A stretch of DNA of 64,000 nt from Septoria linicola (lineage: Eukaryota; Ascomycota; Dothideomycetes; Mycosphaerellales; Mycosphaerellaceae): assembly GCA_024114885.1 (NCBI GenBank), contig CP099422.1, forward strand, positions 1,240,001-1,304,000, written 5' to 3'. The notes below the pieces were generated by a model. It was not told where the DNA came from, ran no database searches, and saw nothing but the letters and a program-made list of their open reading frames with translations. Below, piece by piece: positions 24,232-33,547 of the stretch. Positions within the stretch are counted from its first letter, which is position 1, and every line of letters begins with the position of its first letter. The translations under genes were made by a program, and so were the position numbers.

Positions 24232-24342
24232 AAGGTCAAGTGAGGTCACTTCCGTGAAAGTGCAGTAGAAGGTCAACTTGGAAGTGAGGTCACTTCCGTG
24301 AAAGTGCAATAGAAGGTTAAGTGAGGTCACTTCCGTGAAAGT
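24223..24342. repeat. Three-copy tandem repeat with palindromic core
   Basis: Three copies starting at 24223, 24260 and 24304 (spacings 37 and 44 bases). Each runs from GTGCAGTAGAAGGT through GTGAGGTCACTTCCGTGAAA. Copy 2 has seven extra bases that extend an inverted repeat to eight-base arms around a GG spacer (24280-24297). Copies 1 and 3 keep six-base arms. Copy 1 contains the stop codon of the orphan plus-strand frame. Confidence 0.9.
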
Positions 24343-25283
24343 TTCAAGGGTCGCGCCAAGACCCTTGCGCATACACTCACGAAGCTAGGTGATCGACTGA
24401 CCTACATCCTCTCTGCATGTTGCCTTAGGGTATTACGGTAGCACCGTTTTACGACCTACAATCAGCTCTTCCTTTCACTGTCTCGGCATTTCGTAGACGG
24501 ACGATCTCATACTTTCCAGACTTGCCCATTGTGCCGCAAGATTTTGTACATTATATTTTTCATGATTTTAGGCCTACAACACTTCCTCCTCCATATTGGT
24601 CTAGTGTAAGAACACCTCAGTTTGTCCGCCACGTTCACGGACTAACAATACACGCAGGGCTAGGATTTGTCGCTCTCATAACTTCATGGTTAAAGTACCC
24701 GACAAGGCCAGGGTGAGTTTAAATCAAAAAGCGTTTCAGAACACGATTTCAGAACACGATTACTAATGGCGTGACAGGTTCAATTCCCTGATATGGAAAC
24801 ATTTTTGTTGTCATCTATTGTGCGGAACAATGTCATTCTTTTTTGCCATTCTCAGGAGCTATTATGGTATAGATGGTAGCTTGTCACGACTTACGGCGCG
24901 TTTCGATGCTGAGCTCCATTTTTGGCGTCTGGAGCCCATATGTGGTTCAAGTTGTGCACAATTTTGTGCCAATGAGCTCGGACCAAGTCTTGGTGATGTC
25001 GACGGGGCAGGCATTGTCAAAAGCACCGGAATGTGATGTGCTACCTAGAGACCCTTGGTTAGACTACGTCCTAGTCGCACGTGTAGGAGACCAATTCCAA
25101 GGCACCGGCATCTCAGTCATAAAGAATGGCTTACGCCTTCCAAAGTGGCAGTCCATGCGCCAGAAAGCATGAGAGCAAGGGCCAGGACTGTAGGTCTCAG
25201 GCCGATGGTCTTTGAGACCACATATTGACTGTAAGATATGAAGAACGAGGCTGACATCCGTGAATAACTAGGCTCTGCGGATT
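24343..25283. other. Intergenic, no gene seen
   Basis: About 940 bases without a supported gene. It includes a 13-base direct duplication (24734-24746 and 24747-24759) and AT-rich patches such as 24540-24570. A B-box-like string at 24778 has no matching tRNA fold. Confidence 0.5.
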
Positions 25284-26379
25284 TTATACACCAACGTCGT
25301 TCAGGAGTGCATCTTCCTTCCGGACTCGAGCCAAGCGTAGGCTGCAATCCCACAAACGTCTCTGTTTGCTTTGATCTTGTGCCTCAGCGCAAGGCTGAGC
25401 TAGTGCTGTGCCATCCAGATACAACGCTTTCGGATGTTTTCCGATACTGGCCTCGTCAAGGGTCGCGTGCAGGAGGCCGCTTCCAGACTTGTATGGCGTA
25501 CGGAGAAGCCCATTTGGTTGGAATATCTGCGCGATCCAGGTGATGGGTGGTACCATATATTTCATCAAAAGTCGCACAGGTAGACTGCCGCTCCTCACGA
25601 GGCCTGTTCCGCCCATAGTTCCAGGATCCAAAGCCAGTAACGACACATTCCAAAGCTGCGGATTGCTGTCTAGCCTCCGTTGCAGCTCATACCTGTGCAC
25701 TTATGTCTCAGTATCGCTAGTTCATTGACGTCGCCACGCTCCGCATGCCACTTACATGAACATAATTAGAAGCATCTTGCTCATACCATAGCGTCGCACA
25801 CCTGCATTCGCTTCGTCTTCTGGCTGATCTTCCGCCGGATGCGCAAGCTCATCGGGATTTCGGAAGAATGTTCTTTGCTCCTCCTCTGGAGATTTACGTC
25901 CATGGCCCCAGGAGCTTGGATCATGGGCAGCGCTGGAGGTGAAGACAATGCGACCGACGTCCTTGTCCATGGACTGCAGCAGCAGTAGGATGAGGAGGAA
26001 GTTGGCGAGATAATTCGCCGCAAAATTCAACTCAGATCCATCTGGCGAGAATTTCTGTCCATTGGCTTGCCATACCGTGGCATTGATGAGCACCGCACGA
26101 AGTGGAGGTAAGGATCCCGAAGCGACACGGGCATTGATCGACTTGGCGAATTTGCGAACGTTGTCGAGTGAGGACAAATCAAGCTGTTCTAGGTCGTAGG
26201 AATGTGAAGGCGGAGCCGCGTCTAGTAGGCATACCAGAGGCAAGGAGGATGATGGGCCACGGGTGGTGTAGATGCAGTGATGGTCCATGGAGTAGTTCGA
26301 TGCCAGTATGTTTCGAATGAAGCCACGGCTCACCGCCACTTGCCTCGGTCAGAATGATGGTGCCTTTCTTGCGTTGCAT
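25284..26379 (-). pseudogene. SDR family gene, frameshifted in the cofactor-binding motif
   Basis: Fungal short-chain dehydrogenase of the kind with LxNA, NYLANFLLxLLLLQSM, RIVFTSSAAHDP, RRYGMSK and YELQRRLDSNP blocks. The intron 25755-25693 (63 bp, GTAAGT to CACAG) joins the segment ending MLLIMFM to YELQRR correctly. The YxxxK pair (in YGMSK) is intact. The start at 26379 opens KKGTIILTEASGG, but after this the homology continues in a different frame (SRGFIRNILASN), so an indel lies near 26328-26342. The glycine motif is also eroded: TE replaces TG and Ser replaces the last Gly. The normal NAG reads NAT. Frameshift plus loss of key glycines indicates a dead gene; a sequencing error would explain only the frameshift. 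Confidence 0.7.
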
Positions 26380-27091
26380 GGTCGCTACAGTAGAGTCCCT
26401 ATTCAACGAATGGAAGAGATAAGGATGAGTTTCCGCATGACCAGGGTCGTCAGTGTCTATGAACACAGATAGAACCGGAGCGGATGAGTTGCGTTCACCA
26501 GAATCCCGTTCATTGATCTGATTTAGACTTTCCATATACGGACTTCGCTTCACTACATCCGCTTGCACAAAAGCTGCCCAGGCTGTGTAGCTTTTCCATG
26601 GAGAACTCAAATCTTGTGCAACCATTCAAACGGACGGCGCACCACAAGTCTGGCTGGCCAAGGATTTTCGAAACACCACTACTCGAGCATGCGACTCACA
26701 AGCAGAGCGCTTTGATAGGAACTCATCGCCTGTACACATTTAAGATTCACAACAGTCGGACAGGCTGACCAGCTCTATGTGAAAGGTGCTAATGGTTGTT
26801 CCAGCCATCCTAGTTTGTCCACACCTACGCAGGAGTCACTGGGAAGAGTGCACTATCACTGTTCGCGCTGTAGGCATAACCACACTTCCCATGACCAAGT
26901 TTTGGGGCTTCTGAATTACGGTAAGACTGGATGAGACGAGTGCTTGGAACGTCCGCAGCTGAACTTGACACTGAAGACACCAGAAAGCATTACCGACCAT
27001 AGAAAGTCAGACCACCGGCACCAGATCCCGTGTCCTATCGTTACAGCTTCGAGCTCAGGACCTCGGCGTCCATGTGTGGCTCACGAACGAC
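26380..27091. other. Intergenic, no gene seen
   Basis: 712 bases upstream of the broken SDR and downstream of the SUR7-like gene. The open frame running back from the SDR start to 26625 shows no SDR features and is probably non-coding. Confidence 0.5.
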
Positions 27092-27871
27092 TCAGAAGAC
27101 GCCGAACCTTTTCTTCTTTCGCGGTGCAGCTACCGGTGTCGTGTTTGCGATCTCCTTGTCCCTCGCCTCCTTCCTCTTCTTCTCCTTCCTGCCCGCAAAG
27201 CAAGTGAAGAACACAACACACATTCCCAGGAAAAGGAAGATAAAGGTCGCCACAAGTAGCCAAATCGCGTCTCCGAAATGTGCTGTCGCAGAGCTATCGT
27301 CATCATTGACGTGGTGTCTGACAATCCCAAATAGAGTAAAGTCCGTCGCCATGACTATCACAGTCAGGAGTAAAGCGATTGAAGCCGCAAGAGCGCCTGC
27401 AAGTGACCCAGCGACCCCACCCCCAATGCTCAGCAGAAAGGCAATGAATGCCACGCCACAAGCGATCGGATGCAGGACCATAACTCGGGTCAGCGCATCG
27501 GATGTGCCGCCACTGATGTCTTCATACGGAGTTCCTTGAACGCTGCTAAGCAGTCGAGAAAGCTCGTAGCCAATATGGCGGCCAGTACATCTGTCGACGC
27601 CGCGGACGCCGCAGTTCATGCAGCAGTAGCCGAACGTGCCGAAGGAGTAGGAGAAGGGTGAGTTCTTGTCGCCTATGACACCGAGGTCGACTTCGAGGAG
27701 GCTGAGATGGTTGATGATGGGAGCGGAGATGGTGACGAAGAGAAGCAGGAGGGAGGAGACGAATAGGAGGAAGACTCCGAAGCTGGACCAAATTAGCAAG
27801 TGCCGGGAGCTTGTCTGATTTGTGCTGCTTGGAGTAGATACTCACAAGTGGAGCGCTGAGCCTGACTTCAT
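27092..27871 (-). CDS. SUR7/PalI-family four-helix membrane protein
   Basis: Plasma-membrane protein of the SUR7/PalI (Rim9) superfamily. Members organise eisosome membrane patches or take part in alkaline-pH signalling. Exons 27871-27846 (26 bases) and 27782-27092 (238 aa). The 63-bp intron starts GTGAGT, has TGCTAAT near its end and stops at TCCAG. The tiny first exon supplies MKSGSALH. TM1 is at about residues 9-32. An extracellular loop carries CCMNCGV and DRCTG cysteines. TM2 (about 110-135), TM3 (about 137-165) and TM4 (about 180-205) follow, then a cytosolic Lys/Arg-rich tail ending KKKRFGVF. Length and topology match the family. Whether it is the PalI orthologue cannot be told without a tree; PalI proteins usually have a much longer tail, so SUR7-like is favoured. 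Confidence 0.8.
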
Positions 27872-28780
27872 CTTGGTTTCTGGCGCGGTTCGTGCTGTCC
27901 CGCACGAAGGAGATTTCGCTGTGGGTAGATTGGTCGCTTTTCACGCTGTTGTTGCTGGTCGGAGTCTCGAGTAGGAGGTCTGAGCTAGGCAGCAAGCGAC
28001 TGAATATAGAACAAGTTAGTTGGCAGTGACACATGACGTGGTCGTGAGCTCTTGCCAACAAGCAGCGCTTTGTCACAATCAAGCTTCACTCCATACCTCA
28101 CTTCGCACTGACAGACAGATTGCCTACGTTACTTGTCGACTGAGAAGCAACGTCGCTTTGGAAGATTCCATCCGCCTACTTCATTTGGCGGCCTCCATAT
28201 GGAGACACTACCTCATCCTCTGTAGAACTCTCTACCAAGCCAGTAGCGAGCTCCTAGATCTCCAGCGCCTCCTCGCCAAGGTCCCGCTAATTGTCCGCCT
28301 CCACCTGCGAAGTCCATGATCACGCCTCCTGTGTTGGCTTGTTGCAGCATGTGGGCTTGCTGTGCCGCTGAGTAAAGCGATGCACTGACACAGGGGAAAA
28401 GGCCGTACTGAGCCTAGCTGGTGCAATGGGCCAAGATTTGCAGGCCTACTATAACCGTCGAGCGTGTACGACTGCCAGTTGCCTAGACATGGAAGCCGAG
28501 CTCAATTGAATTGGGCCCAGTCTGAATCCCAACCTGAGTCCATGTTTGTTCGCGGTTGGTATTGGCGTAAAGTCCCGGTCTTGGAGGCTGATATACGTAC
28601 GCTACCAGGCAATGCTTTCAGGGTCATACAATACAGCATGGTCCAATACATCAAGTATATGGTGAGCATGCTGTGTAAAGCACATCCAGTCTGTGCACGG
28701 CAGTCTGTGCCGTCGACAATATGCCTGTCCAAAGGCGGCATGTGTTTATTCTCCTTATCCAGCACGAATCACAGGCAGTA
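27872..28780. other. Intergenic, no gene seen
   Basis: 909 bases containing the 5' side of the SUR7-like gene and the 3' side of COG8. An open frame from 28082 leads into the SUR7 first exon but is not needed for it. No domains were found. Confidence 0.5.
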
Positions 28781-30358
28781 TCAGACCGCTAATGACGGAG
28801 TTGCACCAGGGGACGTTGCGATTGGCGACATGATTCCAGCACTCGCCTTTCTGGTTGTACCTACACCTTTAGCGAGCACTTCCAGCCGACTAGCTTGTAT
28901 GCGATGCTTCTTCATCACTTGCACCCATTCCGGCTCAGATTCACAACCAGCAACCGCAGCATTAACGTCGTTGTCATGAGTTTCTGATTCGTCTAGATCA
29001 TCCTCGAGAAGAGCGATCATCATGCCAAAATCTGCACCTAGTCTGCCTAAACTTCCTGCACAGTACAAAACCTGTGTTAGTAACGACTCGCGCGAGGCCT
29101 TATCGGCAACGTTCGGCATGTATTCGCGAAGCGTGGCTTCGAGCATGTCGACCAAAGAAAATGCGAATGTCGAGACAGGAGAAGGTAGCGGAAGCAATGA
29201 ATCCTGCACCGTCTTCGACGACACTGGATCGCTGGCGTTGGCGTTTGACTCTGACTGTGGTAGATTTGACGGAAATATGCTCTTGAACATGCTCAGAATA
29301 TTGAAGCTCTGCTCGCGGAATATCTCGATGTATCGTTTAAGATAGCGCTCGCTCTGCGTCCCGGACGACATGGTTTGTGAGGGCTCGGTAGCCGACTTTG
29401 CTTTGCCGTTTGTTGAAGGTGGAGCCTTTCGCTGTGCTGTTTCCTGGTCTGCAAGGTCTCGCAGGGGCTCTAGGGCACCAAGAGTCTCATGTAGAGTACG
29501 CAAACGACAGATCAAGAAGAGTGTCCCAAGCGCCCCATCGTTGCCTACAGTATTGATTGACAAGCTTAGAGCTTTGGTTGATAACATGTTCGCTCGTGTA
29601 GCATCGGATTTGTCCTCCGCAAGATCTGGTGCAACACGTCTCAGCCATCCTATGGCTCGCATTGCGGCTGCTAATTTGAGCGTGGGACTTTGCAAAGAGG
29701 TGATCAGGATCGTAGCCATGTTCTGCATCTCGACTTCAGATTGCGCAGAGATGTCTCCTACAAGATCAGACTGCGGGTACAGGGCCTTCAGCCGCTTGAT
29801 GTGCGAGTGTAGATCCAAGGCAGAGGCATATGAAGTCGCAGCTGCGCCGCCACTCACTGTGGTACTGCCTGAACCTCCCGCTTGAGCAGCTGTCACGGTG
29901 GAAGACAAGAGATTCGGCAGGTCCAGCACATCCGATACTCTGTCCACGTTACGAGACAGCAGCGCAGCACGTTTCCGTCTGTCCAATACTGCATTATCTG
30001 TACTTCTGTCGTATTTCTCGGCGAACTCTGTTGCTGCCGTCTCCAGCTCTGGTATGGTGGTGCTCAGTGCTTCCGCCTGTGAGCCAATTTCAGGAAGGAG
30101 CGACGTGAGGTTGACGAGATGCGCTGAAGAGGAGATGACGGCCTTGTGAGATCGTTTGGAGAGCGCTTGCAAGTTGCGGAGATGTGACTGCGCCGATTGC
30201 AGCAGAGAAGCAGGCTCGCTGGCTGTCAGGTCGGCCAGGGAGAGCGTGCTGAGACGCGACAAATAGCTGCCTGTTTGCGGATCGCGTGCGGAGGGTGACG
30301 CTGCTGCCTCTTGATCAAAGTAGGGCGCCAGCAGCTCCAACACAGGATGATCGGCCAT
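28781..30358 (-). CDS. COG8: Conserved oligomeric Golgi complex subunit 8
   Basis: Subunit of the COG tethering complex, which holds retrograde vesicles at the Golgi. The 525-aa intronless frame starts at MADHPVLELL. It has the Dor1/Cog8 pattern: an N-terminal YLSRLSTLSL block, then a helical segment with LLQSAQSHLRNLQALSKRSHK and later TTIPELE (about residues 60-115). The DVLDLPNLL element (about 145-155) and HIKRLKALYP follow, and then the core with MLSTKALSLS and the FREQSFNILSMFKSIF block (about 370-385). A low-complexity Ser/Thr/Pro tail ends it. No frameshift is seen. It is divergent from the UBE2O-like gene, with 315 bases between starts. Confidence 0.88.
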   Translation of the reverse strand: MADHPVLELLAPYFDQEAAASPSARDPQTGSYLSRLSTLSLADLTASEPASLLQSAQSHLRNLQALSKRSHKAVISSSAHLVNLTSLLPEIGSQAEALSTTIPELETAATEFAEKYDRSTDNAVLDRRKRAALLSRNVDRVSDVLDLPNLLSSTVTAAQAGGSGSTTVSGGAAATSYASALDLHSHIKRLKALYPQSDLVGDISAQSEVEMQNMATILITSLQSPTLKLAAAMRAIGWLRRVAPDLAEDKSDATRANMLSTKALSLSINTVGNDGALGTLFLICRLRTLHETLGALEPLRDLADQETAQRKAPPSTNGKAKSATEPSQTMSSGTQSERYLKRYIEIFREQSFNILSMFKSIFPSNLPQSESNANASDPVSSKTVQDSLLPLPSPVSTFAFSLVDMLEATLREYMPNVADKASRESLLTQVLYCAGSLGRLGADFGMMIALLEDDLDESETHDNDVNAAVAGCESEPEWVQVMKKHRIQASRLEVLAKGVGTTRKASAGIMSPIATSPGATPSLAV

Positions 30359-30673
30359 CTTCGCGATGCCGCTGCTGGCTATTGTCGCCCGTGAGTGATA
30401 TGTTCGGTGCTTGTCTCGATCAGTGTGGTGGAGCTCGGATATTCCCGCGCTCAGATTTGGCAAGCACTAGTTAGTTAGACTACCGGCCTACAAATATTCA
30501 CCGTGTAACAAGTCTTTTTCGTCGTTGCCACAACATCATGCGCGGACGTCAGTGAATACTGCAGAGAGTAACGGATAAATCCACAGTCCAAACTGCCGTA
30601 TTCGAACTATCGCAGCATGAACAGGAGTTTTGCAAGATAGTAGTGGCAGCTTGGCGGCTTACTTTCCGCCACT
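30359..30673. promoter_or_regulatory. Short bidirectional promoter, COG8 / UBE2O-like
   Basis: Only 315 bases separate the two start codons, so both promoters must lie here or in the other gene's transcribed region. No TATA box is obvious at standard distance. The sequence is otherwise unremarkable. Confidence 0.55.
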
Positions 30674-33547
30674 ATGAGTCTCACATTGTACTCCGACGAT
30701 GTGGTAGCCAGCAAAGCCGACGAGAAGTCACTCGCGGTCGTTGAGCGAACACATGGCGACATTGACACGCACGCTCCATTTCCAGGCAAAGAGGAAGACG
30801 GTCCTCTTCGTCGCGACAAAGACATCCCGCCTGCAACATTCAAACAGTTCCTACGGGTTGGAGTGCCACCTAGAGACACAGTCTTGGTCAGATGGCAGAT
30901 GCCCCCAGGGCTAGAACTGATTCCCGTATCGAAGCTGAAGCTGGTCGATCGCTCGCTTCTTGTTGGTGATATCGTAAAACGTTCCGTGCAGGATGCAGAA
31001 TCGGGAGTCGTGATCAATACATTCACGAAATGTACGCTTCAGCCAATGTGCGATGTCACGTATCAGAACACCAAAACGATCAAGGGGATATTGCCACACG
31101 ACAGATTCGATCCAAGCATGGACTTTTGTGTGTACCCAAGCGGCAAAGCGCAGCCTGTCTTAAATGTGCCAGCCTCAGAACTGCTGGAAGTCGATACCAT
31201 CACTGAAGACTCGCTCGTCATCTACAAAGACTGGATCGGCAAGGTAGAAGCCATCACGAACAACATCCAGATACGACTTACCGATAATTGTGTTGTCGAA
31301 ATTGGGGATGAGGCTGCCGAGCAAGCCGATGGGTACCCTGGATCCTTCTGCATAGGTGACATCGCGAAGACTAAGAAGGGTCAATTGCGCACCGGGAAGT
31401 GGATCTTCGGCGCTTACAATGCCAACACTACCCCAGTGGGAACAGTTGTATCCGTGCGAACAGTAGGGGCAGAAGTCACTTGGATCCAGCGGCGGATAGG
31501 CTGTATCGATGAAAGACAGCCACCGCTCGTCCTCGAGTCAGAAGAGCTCGACTCTCCATATTTCACGGTGTACCAACGCGATCGAAGAGCGGACGATGGG
31601 CGGTCACCAACTTCGCCAACTATCTCGAATTCCGAGATCGATGTGCGACTCGGACTGCGCGTGCGGTTCCGAGATCTCACTGGTGCTTGCGTAAAGTATG
31701 GCACACAAGAGAACCCAGACGTGATTCCACGACTCGACCGACAAGCCAATCTAGGCTACGATCTGAATGTGTTCGACATCATCAAATTCGAGACAACAGT
31801 GTCTGTACAATGGCAGGATCTGTCGATCACAACAGAACGCTCCACCGGACTTCTACCAGATTCGAGCATAGACGACGAACACGCAGCTTGGCCTGGAGAG
31901 ATTGCACATACACTCAGCCTGAAGGCTGTGCCAGCTATGCCATTCGTCGATCAACCCGAGAGAGTTGGCGTTGTTCAGGCTGTGAATGCTGCAGAGCGCA
32001 TGGCCAAAGTGCGCTGGCTCCAAGGATCTTACATACATTATACCAATGATCCGGACGACCATCTGGCATCTCCTACAGTGGTAGCACACTCTGTCGTGCC
32101 GTCCTCTGGCAATGTGGAAGAGATCAGCTTGTATGACATCGAGGCGCCGGGGTCCCTCAACTATCGCCGAGGAGACATGATTCTGATATCTTCTTCCCCG
32201 TACAATACTCTCCAAGGGGAACCCAGCGATATCACATGGATAGGAGAGCTCGTTGATACTGCTCTCGACGGTACTCTTGTCGTGCGCCTCGGAGCTGCTA
32301 CTAATATGCAAGACGTCACTCTGCGCAGAGAAGAGTGTATAGTCGCGGTGCGCTCGGATGGCACGAATCATGTGGATGCCTGGGACGGAGATGAGCAGGA
32401 AGAGGATATCGACTGGTCCGGTTCAGAAGATGCAGATGAAGAGTCGGACATTGATTGGGACAGCGTTGTGGATAGCGAGGAGGAAGATCTTCCCGTTCGC
32501 TATGAGGACGAGAACGGGGAGGAAATGGACGAAGATCAAGTCGAGAATGAGGACTGGGAGTCAGCAGACGATGACGAGGACATCACTATGCACGATGCAC
32601 TCCAGGTTCAGACGCCACCCACATCGCATTCAGTAACGCCAACCGACACGAGTGAGCCCAAAGTTCATTCCACACCATCCGCGGGAATCGAGATCGACGC
32701 CGAGCCACCACCTCCGTATCTCATCCTAGATGGCGATGTTCCACCGGACCATCGATTTGCCAACCAAACTGCAACAAGGAACTCTGCTCACGCGAAGCGC
32801 ACGCAAAAAGAGCACAAAATTCTGCGAAGTCCGTCATCACTACCCGCAGGCGTGTACGTCCGCGCATGGGAGACACGACTGGATCTCTTACGATGCCTCA
32901 TCATCGGGCCCACAGACACTCCATACGCTAATGCTCCATTCGTGGTTGATTTTTACCTGCCACCGACGTTCCCAGCCGAGCCACCCCAAGTATCCTTCCA
33001 TTCATGGCCATCAATCTCATCAATCGGGACTCTTGGCCGCGTCAACCCGAATCTTTACGAAGACGGCAAAATTTGTTTGTCACTGCTGGGAACCTGGGAG
33101 GGCACCAAGGGTGAAGGGTGGAGTGCTTCTCGAAGCACACTGCTCCAAGTCATAGTGTCACTTCTTGGTCTAGTCCTCGTCCGAGAGCCATATTACAATG
33201 AAGCAGGCTACGAGGCACTAGTCGGCGACGAGGCTAGCAAGAGACCCAGTGCGCTTTACAGCGAGCGAGTCTTCTTGCGCGCCAAGGGGTTTCTGATCAC
33301 TGCTTTGTCGGCTCTCGACACGACCTCAGGTCTGAAAGGCTTGGAGGACATTCTTCGCTGGACATATTTCTCAGAAAAAGGTCCTCGATTACTCGAATCG
33401 GCCATTGCAAATGTAGAAGAGGTTCTCGGGAGGAGCGTTGGCATAGCAGAGGCAGATGGGCTCACGGTCATGTCAAAGGGAGCTTGCATACCGCTCAAGC
33501 GGGTGCTCGCTAGGCTGACTGAATTGTCAGCTGGACGTCAACTGTAG
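30674..33547 (+). CDS. UBE2O-like large ubiquitin-conjugating enzyme (E2/E3 hybrid)
   Basis: Intronless 957-aa protein. In animals and plants UBE2O/UBC24-type enzymes combine E2 and E3 activity and tag orphan, unassembled proteins; a similar quality-control role here is inference. The N-terminal ~540 residues contain repeated small beta-barrel-like (SH3/KOW-like) segments such as LLVGDIVKR, WIGKVEAI, GTVVSVRTV and RVGVVQAV, as in UBE2O. A strongly acidic linker follows (about 565-645). The UBC fold spans about 725-870, with the catalytic region NPNLYEDGKICLSLLGTW and active-site Cys801. The WSASRSTLLQVIVSLLGLVL helix and the PYYNEAGYE element, both typical of this E2 subfamily, follow. Everything required looks intact. 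Confidence 0.88.
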   Translation: MSLTLYSDDVVASKADEKSLAVVERTHGDIDTHAPFPGKEEDGPLRRDKDIPPATFKQFLRVGVPPRDTVLVRWQMPPGLELIPVSKLKLVDRSLLVGDIVKRSVQDAESGVVINTFTKCTLQPMCDVTYQNTKTIKGILPHDRFDPSMDFCVYPSGKAQPVLNVPASELLEVDTITEDSLVIYKDWIGKVEAITNNIQIRLTDNCVVEIGDEAAEQADGYPGSFCIGDIAKTKKGQLRTGKWIFGAYNANTTPVGTVVSVRTVGAEVTWIQRRIGCIDERQPPLVLESEELDSPYFTVYQRDRRADDGRSPTSPTISNSEIDVRLGLRVRFRDLTGACVKYGTQENPDVIPRLDRQANLGYDLNVFDIIKFETTVSVQWQDLSITTERSTGLLPDSSIDDEHAAWPGEIAHTLSLKAVPAMPFVDQPERVGVVQAVNAAERMAKVRWLQGSYIHYTNDPDDHLASPTVVAHSVVPSSGNVEEISLYDIEAPGSLNYRRGDMILISSSPYNTLQGEPSDITWIGELVDTALDGTLVVRLGAATNMQDVTLRREECIVAVRSDGTNHVDAWDGDEQEEDIDWSGSEDADEESDIDWDSVVDSEEEDLPVRYEDENGEEMDEDQVENEDWESADDDEDITMHDALQVQTPPTSHSVTPTDTSEPKVHSTPSAGIEIDAEPPPPYLILDGDVPPDHRFANQTATRNSAHAKRTQKEHKILRSPSSLPAGVYVRAWETRLDLLRCLIIGPTDTPYANAPFVVDFYLPPTFPAEPPQVSFHSWPSISSIGTLGRVNPNLYEDGKICLSLLGTWEGTKGEGWSASRSTLLQVIVSLLGLVLVREPYYNEAGYEALVGDEASKRPSALYSERVFLRAKGFLITALSALDTTSGLKGLEDILRWTYFSEKGPRLLESAIANVEEVLGRSVGIAEADGLTVMSKGACIPLKRVLARLTELSAGRQL

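Noticed and set aside
24770..24795. B-box-like string GGTTCAATTCC suggesting a tRNA gene
   Set aside because: The flanking bases do not form a proper T-arm stem and no A-box or acceptor stem lies at the right distance.
26179..26625. Long N-terminal extension of the broken SDR
   Set aside because: Upstream of 26379 the translation has no SDR features; the SDR-like part starts with the Met just before KKGTIIL.
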